Source: Bacteroidia bacterium (GTDB lineage: Bacteria > Bacteroidota > Bacteroidia > Bacteroidales > Azobacteroidaceae). Taken from it: a stretch of DNA of 18,074 nucleotides. The notes under the pieces are model-generated. The model did no database searches. It saw only the letters and a list, made by a program, of their open reading frames with translations, and was not told where the DNA came from. The stretch lies in the NCBI GenBank assembly GCA_025999255.1, contig BNXB01000027.1, positions 1-18,074 of the forward strand. Reading direction: 5' to 3'. Both the position numbers and the translations under genes were made by a program. Below, one piece after another: positions 8,333 through 14,671 of the stretch (positions are counted from its first letter, which is position 1; each line of letters opens with the position of its first letter).

Positions 8333-8827
8333 TTATGAATCTTTCCACCACATAGTCACTTCTCCTTTTTTCTCAATAGCCCTTTTTGCTATTCGTTTCC
8401 CAATTTGAGAAACAATAGGTTTTTCTTCTTCAGTCAACTGATTCAATTGATCCTCTATAGCCTTGATTTTCATGTCTGAAATATCATCTTTAGAGTAAAG
8501 GGATCTTAAAGTATTATGGATTACGAGATATTTTTCACCATAATACATATGTTTTTTAACAATATCTTTCCCTGAACTTGATTCAAAAACTAAAATGAAA
8601 ATGGAGGCAAGCAAAGAAATTACACCAAACGCTCGTATCCACACAGGATGAATATCTGTTTGAATTACCGAAAAGACAGCAAATAATATGTTCACAACCA
8701 CCAAAATCAATGTTATATGTCTTCTTAAATCTGCCGATTTAAAATGAGATTTTGCAGCATAAGCTGTATTTTCTCCCCAATTTTTAACTAATTCTCTATT
8801 CCTATCCACAACTTCCATATTTTCCAT
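8333..8827 (-). CDS. Small SLATT-like two-TM membrane protein, candidate effector
   Basis: A 164-residue protein with the SLATT layout: an N-terminal helix (about 8-30, GENTAYAAKSHFKSADLRR), TM helix 1 at about 37-56 (ITLILVVVNILFAVFSVI), a short loop, TM helix 2 at about 64-82, and a long helical cytoplasmic tail whose first part (KKHMYYGEKYLVIHNTLRSL) matches the family's 'Y..l...l..l' pattern. SLATT proteins are predicted pore-forming effectors that usually accompany nucleotide-second-messenger or SMODS/SLOG systems. Here the gene lies between a larger SLATT-like gene (overlap 40 nt) and cmr1, so Cas10-made messengers are the plausible trigger. No separate sensor domain such as CARF or SAVED is attached. 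An alternative ATG at 8818 would remove three residues. Family call by pattern only. Confidence 0.7.
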   Translation of the reverse strand: MENMEVVDRNRELVKNWGENTAYAAKSHFKSADLRRHITLILVVVNILFAVFSVIQTDIHPVWIRAFGVISLLASIFILVFESSSGKDIVKKHMYYGEKYLVIHNTLRSLYSKDDISDMKIKAIEDQLNQLTEEEKPIVSQIGKRIAKRAIEKKGEVTMWWKDS

Positions 8828-9738
8828 TTTCTTAATATTTTATTATTTTTAGTTGAATAATCATAAGATCCAGATGTTCTATTTTTTATCCCCTTTTCAT
8901 AATCTTTTCCTTGTGTCGCAGGAGATAAATTGTTGATAGAAATAACTCTTTCCCGTATAGAATGAACATTACTTTTTGCATCAAGTATATTTTTTTCATC
9001 GGGATAATCTGTTTGCCAATTTTTACATTGTTTCCAAACACTATTATATTCTTCCGCAAAACGTCTATGGTTTACAGCTTTTCCGCTATAATCTTTGACT
9101 AATGGCCAAAGTGTTAGTCCTGCTCCTAATAAAGTTATGGTTAGACTCATGATTTGCTTTGTGATATCAAAACAATAAAAAGAAAAAACGCCATTCCCTG
9201 TATTAAAGATTATATAAAACAACGCAGAAATACCTACAATCGTGATTATAAATCCAATCCGAAGAAATTGTTTGTACCATTTTTCATTTCTTTCTGCTGC
9301 AGCATATTGTGTTGCTTTTGCAGCTTCCGTATCTTGTAAATGTCGTCCTATTTCTGTCTCAAGTAATATATAATGCTTTCGTTTGCTGTTTATTTGTGCA
9401 GTGGGCATAAGTTTAACAATAATACCAATGCTTATATCTTGTAAATCTTTAATTTGCAAATCACTGAGACAAAAAAACTCGTCCCATTCACAAAGTAATC
9501 CGATAGTTTCAACAAAAACAATATTATTACTCAATGAGTTATCTCTATATTTTACAATTATTTTTTTTATTGCTTCTTTTGTACTCGAAAACGAATCGTC
9601 ATTTTCTTTCAAATGAAAGAAAATAGCATATCTTATGGCACTCCATAACAAAGAGGCTGCTTGTCTGTTCAATCCAGCTCCAATCAATATCTCGGCAGCA
9701 TCTATATTTTCTTGGACTTTTTGTTTTAATTCTTCCAT
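8788..9738 (-). CDS. HEPN-like N-terminus joined to a SLATT-like two-TM region
   Basis: A 316-residue protein. Residues about 1-115 are alpha-helical with a HEPN-like first hairpin (AAEILIGAGLNRQAASLLWS, then AIRYAIFFHLK), as in HEPN proteins that pair with minimal nucleotidyltransferases. Residues about 120-155 form a polar helix leading into TM1 (about 159-178) and TM2 (about 195-214). Then comes a helix with KAVNHRRFAEEYNSVWKQCK (220-239), the SLATT-type post-TM motif, and a basic, Trp-rich tail (RKWKIWKLWIG). The start overlaps the nucleotidyltransferase gene by 13 nt, so a two-gene MNT/HEPN arrangement is seen with the HEPN part fused to a membrane module. The classical HEPN RNase motif is not evident in the expected late-helix position, so the domain may be structural or regulatory. 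It ends in TAG. Confidence 0.62.
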   Translation of the reverse strand: MEELKQKVQENIDAAEILIGAGLNRQAASLLWSAIRYAIFFHLKENDDSFSSTKEAIKKIIVKYRDNSLSNNIVFVETIGLLCEWDEFFCLSDLQIKDLQDISIGIIVKLMPTAQINSKRKHYILLETEIGRHLQDTEAAKATQYAAAERNEKWYKQFLRIGFIITIVGISALFYIIFNTGNGVFSFYCFDITKQIMSLTITLLGAGLTLWPLVKDYSGKAVNHRRFAEEYNSVWKQCKNWQTDYPDEKNILDAKSNVHSIRERVISINNLSPATQGKDYEKGIKNRTSGSYDYSTKNNKILRKWKIWKLWIGIEN

Positions 9739-10082
9739 ATTTCAATCGCATTATTCCTAACATTAGTTAAAAATTCCGACTCTCCATGTTGATATATGGA
9801 TTCTTTAATCGGATAGGCATTTATTTCTACATCATATCGCACCATAGCGTCTTTCAATACCAGTGAAAATTGCTTGATATATTCATAGTAATCAACGGTA
9901 TCATTTACGATAATAATTAAATCAATATCCCGCTCATAATCGTATTCGTTGTTTTGGTTCTTAACAACACAATTAGAACCGATATGTAAAATTTTAACCG
10001 GCTTAAAAATTTCAAGAATTTTTGCTTTGAAAAAATCAATCGCTTTATCTTTTTTGTTTTCCTTTTCACTTTTTCCTTCCAT
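9726..10082 (-). CDS. Minimal nucleotidyltransferase (MNT / pol-beta fold)
   Basis: A 118-residue protein with the nucleotidyltransferase signature: a Lys-rich N-terminal helix, then KILHIGSNCVV (Gly35-Ser36), RDIDLIIIV with Asp52 and Asp54 as the metal-binding pair, and YDVEINAYPI, where Asp84 or Glu86 can serve as the third carboxylate. The size fits stand-alone MNT proteins, which lack other domains. In MntA/HepT pairs such an enzyme silences its HEPN partner by adding AMP. Here the next gene overlaps by 13 nt and begins with a HEPN-like domain, so modification of that protein is the simplest hypothesis. The ATG at 10082 gives MEGKSEKENKK. It is too small to be a cGAS/CD-NTase-type synthase, so it is unlikely to make a second messenger itself. 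Confidence 0.75.
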   Translation of the reverse strand: MEGKSEKENKKDKAIDFFKAKILEIFKPVKILHIGSNCVVKNQNNEYDYERDIDLIIIVNDTVDYYEYIKQFSLVLKDAMVRYDVEINAYPIKESIYQHGESEFLTNVRNNAIEIWKN

Positions 10083-10106
10083 ATCTTTTTAATATTAATC
10101 TAAACT

Positions 10107-10454
10107 CTAATAACCAAACTCTACCTCATCCTCCCCATCCCATGTAAGGCGCCATCTCCCACTCCCAACTCCTGCATAAACTGCAAAAAGATACCCCAAA
10201 CCCTGTTGACACATCAAACGAAATCCACCCGACAAATCCCGGTATAACGGATGAAGTTCGGATAAAGGGATCTTATTGATTTTCTCCCTCAATGAAATCC
10301 CATCAGGAACCAGTATTTGTTCGGAAGCAAACAACAAATTATTCCGTATAACCGCCCCCGGCCAGGCATTAAAAGTTGTATCCTGCATGACTACAATCCT
10401 CACGTCTATCCGATGATAGTACAAGTTAACATATGGGATTAAAAAATCAACCAC
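10107..10454 (-). pseudogene. N-terminal fragment resembling a Cas6/RAMP protein
   Basis: A GTG-started 115-codon frame ending in TAG. Its first two thirds look like a real RAMP N-terminus: YYHRIDVRIVVMQDTTF (strand), NAWPGAVIRNNLLFASEQI (the P.G..IR..L..A block found at the start of Cas6-type RAMPs), then PLSELHPLYRDLSGGF. After GGF the sequence becomes unconvincing, rich in Gly and Trp, and stops far short of a full Cas6 (normally above 200 residues). Another reading frame across 10110-10220 gives FDVSTGFGVSFCSLC and then EMAPYMGWGG, which could be frame-shifted remains of the next strand, though it too soon stops. I therefore call a truncated cas6-like gene. If so, crRNA processing must come from another locus. 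Family assignment is tentative. Confidence 0.4.
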
Positions 10455-10558
10455 AGTTAGAATAAAAATAAAATTAAGGTGAAAAAGTAATAAAAATCTT
10501 TATTAAATGAATTAAACAAATAAATACAGAATTATGGGTCAGTGTATTAAGTTTAATC

Positions 10559-10590
10559 GGCATTAAATTAGATTTATTTATGTTAATGCC
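10559..10590. repeat. Perfect 8-bp inverted repeat upstream of the operon
   Basis: GGCATTAA (10559-10566) and TTAATGCC (10583-10590) are exact reverse complements separated by 16 AT-rich bases. The right arm sits 1 base from the proposed -7 element (10592-10599) on the minus strand, so the repeat covers the expected transcription start and early leader. It could be an operator for a dimeric repressor or a 5' hairpin. There is no T-tract on either side, so it is not a good intrinsic terminator for the esterase transcript. Apart from this and the promoter, the 296-base gap 10455-10750 shows nothing I recognise, and no CRISPR-type direct repeats. Confidence 0.45.
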
Positions 10591-10591
10591 C

Positions 10592-10624
10592 TAAAGTTAG
10601 TAAAATTTATTCTTAATTTTGCAA
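10592..10624 (-). promoter_or_regulatory. Possible Bacteroidota-type promoter of the Cmr operon
   Basis: Read on the minus strand, TTGC (10621-10624) is followed after 21 bases by TAACTTTA (10592-10599). Compared with the Bacteroidota consensus TTTG - about 19-21 bases - TAnnTTTG, the -7 element has one mismatch at the last base and the -33 element keeps the TTG core. Transcription would start near 10585 and leave a leader of about 130 bases before the cas6-like frame. A second -7-like match, TATATTTG (10666-10673), lies upstream but lacks a well-placed -33 element. Read-through from the esterase is also possible. Confidence 0.35.
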
Positions 10625-10750
10625 TTGATCAAAGAAAAAAATAAAAATAAATCCATTGTCATATACAAATATATCATACATAAATGCCGTATAATGCAAC
10701 CCCAACGGAAAGTAAACAATATGATTGTAACGTTTGTACGAAAAAACCTA

Positions 10751-11581
10751 TTATTTTCCGGCATTGTTCTTTTCGAAATAATTACTCATAAACAGGAATT
10801 GATACTTAACGGCATTTTTCCAGTAATCCCAGTTATGCCCGCCGGGTCTGGAAATAAAATCATGCGGGATATTCCGATCCAATAATTTTTCGTGTAACCG
10901 GCAATTGACTTTATAGAAGAAATCCTCCGAACCGCAATCGATAATCAATGCCAGGGAATTAGGTGTCAATAAATGTACCATATTTACTACTGTATTCTTT
11001 TCCCAGTTCTCAGGATTTGAAGCATAACTACCCAGACGTTTGGCAATATCCCAATTATTCGGGAACGGACGGATATCCACTCCTCCGCTCATACTCCCGG
11101 CCGTTCCGAAAACATCCTGATGCCTGAATGCCAGATACAAAGCTCCATGTCCTCCCATACTCAAACCGGTTATACCCCTGCCTTGGGGAGATGCAATTGT
11201 TTTATATCTACTATCGATTAATTGTACCAATTCCTTGACCACATAAGTCTCGTATTGAAAATTTTTATCAATAGGACTATCGAAATACCAGCTTCCAACT
11301 CCTCCATCGGGACATACAATAATTATATGATGCATATCAGCTAATTCTTCGGTTCCCCTCCCTTTTACAATCCAACCTCCCACAGAATTATCTCCGTATC
11401 CATGAAGAAGATAGATTACAGGAAGAGCTTTTGTCCCGGAATAATTATCCGGGGTAATCACCACCGCTTTAATCTCTTTTTGCATTACCTGGCTATATGT
11501 TGTAATCGTATCTGTTTTAGCAGAATATGCACTAAGAGTAAACAGACAAAAGAACAAAAGAATACTGTTTCTTGAAATCAT
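10751..11581 (-). CDS. Secreted alpha/beta-hydrolase esterase (esterase D / feruloyl-esterase-like)
   Basis: A 276-residue protein with a signal peptide (MISRNSILLFFCLFTLSAYS, cleavage near 20-21). The fold is shown by the oxyanion motif YLLHGYG (57-63), the nucleophile elbow TGLSMGGHGA with Ser141 at 138-147, an acid at Asp220 in DCGSEDFF, and the catalytic His249 in RPGGHNWDYW. This is the layout of the putative-esterase family (PF00756) common in Bacteroidales carbohydrate-utilisation regions, where members remove acyl or feruloyl groups from glycans. The natural ester is unknown. The gene diverges from the TonB receptor gene, with 235 bases between the two starts, and is followed on its own strand by the CRISPR operon after about 300 bases. 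ATG start at 11581. Confidence 0.88.
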   Translation of the reverse strand: MISRNSILLFFCLFTLSAYSAKTDTITTYSQVMQKEIKAVVITPDNYSGTKALPVIYLLHGYGDNSVGGWIVKGRGTEELADMHHIIIVCPDGGVGSWYFDSPIDKNFQYETYVVKELVQLIDSRYKTIASPQGRGITGLSMGGHGALYLAFRHQDVFGTAGSMSGGVDIRPFPNNWDIAKRLGSYASNPENWEKNTVVNMVHLLTPNSLALIIDCGSEDFFYKVNCRLHEKLLDRNIPHDFISRPGGHNWDYWKNAVKYQFLFMSNYFEKNNAGK

Positions 11582-11637
11582 AATAAATCTATTTATCGGG
11601 TTTTACATTTTATTTTCCATGAATCCGGACAAAAAAA

Positions 11638-11668
11638 CAAAATTAATCCTTTTTTTATTGATTCACAA
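11638..11668 (-). promoter_or_regulatory. Probable promoter of the esterase gene
   Basis: On the minus strand TTG (11666-11668) is followed after 20 bases by TAATTTTG (11638-11645), a full match to the Bacteroidota -7 consensus TAnnTTTG. The start would be near 11630, giving a leader of about 50 bases. For the divergent receptor gene I see no equally good plus-strand promoter in 11582-11816; TAACTTCG near 11759 is a weak candidate -7 element. Confidence 0.5.
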
Positions 11669-11816
11669 CATAAAAGATAAACGAATCCTTTTTTTACTTA
11701 ACTCAGGAACCGTTGACTCTGTCAATTGTACCCTTAATACATTCTTAATTCTTCCGAAATAACTTCGTAATAATTTGGAAGTTCCTTTGTGGCAAAAAGA
11801 TCAAGGCAAAATTTAT

Positions 11817-14633
11817 ATGGTTAGAAAAATTCAGTTTTTATTAGGCATTTTTTTTATAATTACAAGCAAACTGGCAGCTCAAAACGGAACCATCGAAGGA
11901 ATTGCAACAGATAAAAAGACAGGAGAAACAATTATCGGCGCTATTGTATCAATCCCTTCTTTGAATAAAGGAACGACTACCGATTTCGACGGAAAATTCA
12001 AAATCAATGGATTATTACCGGGAAAATATTCATTGAAAGCGAGTTATCTCGCTTACAAACCGATTGAAATGACTGATATTGAGGTTATTGCAGACAAGAC
12101 AACTCCAATCTCCATCATCATGGCAGAAAATGAAACACAATTGACGGAAGTTGTCGTTACCGGAATGCGCAGAAGTAATACCGAAATAGCAATGCTTCAG
12201 GCGCAGAAAACGGCATTGACTGTGACAAGCGGAGTTTCTTCCCAACAAATTACCCGTACACAGGATAGAGACGCTTCGGAGGTAATCAAACGGATTCCGG
12301 GGATTTCGATAATTGATGATAAATTCGTAATAGCAAGAGGATTATCCCAACGCTATAATAACGTGTGGATCAATAATAGCGCCGTCCCAAGTTCCGAAGC
12401 GGATTCCCGCTCATTTTCATTCGATATCATTCCCAGTTCTCAGATTGAAAACATTACAATCGTAAAATCACCTTCGCCCGAATTACCTGCGGATTTTTCA
12501 GGAGGATTTATCAAAGTGGCTACCCAAAATATGCCCTCAGAAAATTCCTTCCAGGTAAATTACGGAATGAATTATAATACCAAAACGACATTCGGGGATT
12601 TCAAATACAATCCGGGAAGCAATACCGACTGGCTCGGATTCGACAATGGTTACCGGAATACGAAAAATATCATTCCCGTCAGACTGGATAATAACAATTC
12701 CTCTCTGGTAGATGCAGCGACAAAAGAGGGATTCAATAACAACTGGAATATAAATACAAAAACGGCAATACCCGATCAACGTTTTTCAATGGTACTCAAT
12801 CGTCGCTTCGATACGGAAACCCGGAAACAATGGGGACTGATTGCCGCACTCAACTATAGCAATACATTCCGGACTTATCTGGACGTTGAAAATTCACGTT
12901 TCGGAGTATATGATACCAAAGATGATCAGCCGACTTATAAATACAGATATAACGATAATATTTATACAAATGATGTAAGATTAGGAGGAATGTTTAATCT
13001 CACATTTATTCCCAACCCAAATCACAAATTCGAGTTCCGGAATATTATGAATCAGCTCGGGAAAGATCGCTATACGGAACGTTACGGATACCAATACATA
13101 AGCGGATATTATAAACAGGAAAAGAATGAATACCTGTACTCCGGTCGTATGGCTTATTCAGGACAATTCAGCGGGAATCATACATTCCTCAATAAAGATA
13201 AGCTGGATTGGACTGCCGGATTTTCCTATTCCAATAAAAACCAACCCGATCGCCGTATTATCGAACGGGAAGAAAACGGGAATGTAGATGACAAATATTA
13301 TGGAAAAATGGAAACAGATCAGAATGAAATATTCCGCGATTTCATAAAATTAAATGAATATATTTATTCTTTTACAACAAATTACAATCACAATTTCGAT
13401 TTTGCTTCCCTCAATCCTGCTCTAAAAACAGGAACCTATGCGCAATACAGGGATCGTGATTATTCGACCAGGTCTTTTTATTACCGCTGGAAATACGATG
13501 CTTTTCCAACGGATTTTCCTTACAGAGACGTTATAAGCCGGGTTCTGGTTCCTGAAAATTACGGCTCGGACAAACTGTATATTTACGAAGACACGGACAA
13601 CCGGGACAGCTATTCCGGTAATGACCTGATGTTGGCCGGATATCTTGCATTCAATATTCCTGTCGATCCGTTCAATATTTACGCAGGGGTACGTTATGAA
13701 TACAACACGATGTCCGTAACGAATTACACTTCCATCAAGGAATTCACAAAAAGGACGAACAACTACGATCAAAGCAACCTGTTCCCATCTGTAAACGCTT
13801 CTTATACAATTAATAAAGAAAATTTATTGCGGTTGGCATATGGTACCTCTATCAACAGGCAGGAATTCCGTGAAGTATCCTCTTCATCTTACTATGATTT
13901 CGAATTGTTCAGTATGATTAAAGGCAATCCGAATCTCAAGCCGGCTCATATTCAAAACATCGATTTCAGATACGAATATTATCCCTCCGCCTCCGAACTG
14001 ATTTCCATTGCACTTTTTTATAAATATTTCAAAAATCCAATCGAATGGACTTATATAGATGCCGGAGGAAGTTACACTTATACTTTTGAAAACGCAGAAT
14101 CGGCCAGAAACTTCGGACTGGAAGTCGATATCAAAAAAAATCTGGGTTTTGCAGGAATGAAAGATTTCAATCTGACATTCAACGGTTCTCTCATCGACAG
14201 CAAAGTCCTCTTCGGCGAAAATAGCCGGGAACACGACCGTGCAATGCAAGGACAATCACCTTACCTGATTAATACGGGTCTTTTTTATCAGAATGAAAAA
14301 TGCCGGCTCAGTGCAGGATTATTGTACAATATTATCGGTAAACGGATTGTAGGTATTGGTCAGAAAGACGGTAGCGAAGAAGGATCTATTGATAACGATG
14401 TTCCTGACCTGTACGAAATGCCTCGTAATGCACTGGATTTTACTATCAGTAAAAAATTCGGGAAATTAGTGGAACTCAGTGCGGCTGTCAAAGACATTCT
14501 TGCCCAGGATTTCGTATTCAAACAATTTCCTAAGTTTCATGACAAGAACGGGGAATTAGTTACACGGAATCAAACATCAAGGAAATTCGCCGCCGGCCAA
14601 AATGTCTCAGTCTCAGTAAAACTAAATTTTTAA
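11817..14633 (+). CDS. TonB-dependent outer-membrane receptor with carboxypeptidase-like N-terminal domain
   Basis: About 938 residues from the ATG at 11817; the frame is open back to a TTG at 11775, but ATG directly precedes a proper signal peptide (MVRKIQFLLGIFFIITSKLA, cut near AAQ). Residues about 23-105 form a carboxypeptidase-like regulatory domain (GTIEGIATDKKTGETIIGA, DFDGKFKINGLLPGKY). A TonB-box-like TEVVVTG lies near 110-116, then the plug (about 145-240, with IKRIPGI and IARGLSQRYNNVWIN), then a large beta-barrel ending in VSVSVKLNF with terminal Phe. It imports a substrate driven by TonB. It is not a clear SusC, since the partner gene is not SusD-like. The lipoprotein 38 nt downstream is probably its surface partner. 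The barrel contains YGTSINRQEFREVS and KGNPNLKPAHIQN, typical of this receptor group. Confidence 0.92.
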   Translation: MVRKIQFLLGIFFIITSKLAAQNGTIEGIATDKKTGETIIGAIVSIPSLNKGTTTDFDGKFKINGLLPGKYSLKASYLAYKPIEMTDIEVIADKTTPISIIMAENETQLTEVVVTGMRRSNTEIAMLQAQKTALTVTSGVSSQQITRTQDRDASEVIKRIPGISIIDDKFVIARGLSQRYNNVWINNSAVPSSEADSRSFSFDIIPSSQIENITIVKSPSPELPADFSGGFIKVATQNMPSENSFQVNYGMNYNTKTTFGDFKYNPGSNTDWLGFDNGYRNTKNIIPVRLDNNNSSLVDAATKEGFNNNWNINTKTAIPDQRFSMVLNRRFDTETRKQWGLIAALNYSNTFRTYLDVENSRFGVYDTKDDQPTYKYRYNDNIYTNDVRLGGMFNLTFIPNPNHKFEFRNIMNQLGKDRYTERYGYQYISGYYKQEKNEYLYSGRMAYSGQFSGNHTFLNKDKLDWTAGFSYSNKNQPDRRIIEREENGNVDDKYYGKMETDQNEIFRDFIKLNEYIYSFTTNYNHNFDFASLNPALKTGTYAQYRDRDYSTRSFYYRWKYDAFPTDFPYRDVISRVLVPENYGSDKLYIYEDTDNRDSYSGNDLMLAGYLAFNIPVDPFNIYAGVRYEYNTMSVTNYTSIKEFTKRTNNYDQSNLFPSVNASYTINKENLLRLAYGTSINRQEFREVSSSSYYDFELFSMIKGNPNLKPAHIQNIDFRYEYYPSASELISIALFYKYFKNPIEWTYIDAGGSYTYTFENAESARNFGLEVDIKKNLGFAGMKDFNLTFNGSLIDSKVLFGENSREHDRAMQGQSPYLINTGLFYQNEKCRLSAGLLYNIIGKRIVGIGQKDGSEEGSIDNDVPDLYEMPRNALDFTISKKFGKLVELSAAVKDILAQDFVFKQFPKFHDKNGELVTRNQTSRKFAAGQNVSVSVKLNF

Positions 14634-14671
14634 TAGTAACAATCAAGTTTTATTAACTTAATTAGAAAAGA

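Larger units (their letters stand above)
494..10454 (-). other. Type III-B (Cmr) CRISPR-Cas operon with SLATT-like, nucleotidyltransferase and DUF2971 companions
   Basis: All genes in this span run on the minus strand. Spacings, in transcription order, are: cas6-like fragment to nucleotidyltransferase 24 nt; nucleotidyltransferase and HEPN/SLATT gene overlap by 13 nt; the two SLATT-like genes overlap by 40 nt; 20 nt to the extended cmr1 ATG; cmr1/cas10 overlap 14 nt; cas10/cmr3 overlap 17 nt; then gaps of 13, 14, 10 and 4 nt to cmr4, cmr5, cmr6 and the DUF2971 gene. Such packing supports one transcript and translational coupling, and places the non-Cmr genes inside the CRISPR unit rather than beside it. 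The cluster is visibly richer in A+T than the porin, receptor and antiporter genes on either side, which fits horizontal acquisition. No integrase, transposase, tRNA or CRISPR repeat was seen. Confidence 0.75.

Noticed and set aside
9600..9640. R-x5-H (RYAIFFH, residues 36-42) in the 316-residue protein as a HEPN RNase site
   Set aside because: It lies in the second helix of the bundle, not in the late helix where the catalytic R-x4-6-H of HEPN RNases sits, and the following residues do not match the Rx4HxY form of HepT.
9726..10082. The 118-residue nucleotidyltransferase as a CD-NTase that makes a cyclic messenger (CBASS)
   Set aside because: It is far too short for that family and lacks its additional helical domain; no SAVED or Cap-type effector or Cap2/Cap3 gene is present.
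10619..10885. 88-codon plus-strand frame across the esterase 3' end and the intergenic region
   Set aside because: It starts in AT-rich noncoding DNA and overlaps the well-supported esterase in antisense, with no recognisable motif.
11775..11816. TTG at 11775 as the start of the TonB receptor
   Set aside because: It would add 14 polar residues before a normal signal peptide; the ATG at 11817 places the signal peptide at the N-terminus.
13422..14255. Antisense frames of 116 and 123 codons inside the TonB receptor gene, and similar ones inside the lipoprotein gene
   Set aside because: They are reverse-strand shadows of strongly supported genes and show no protein-family character.
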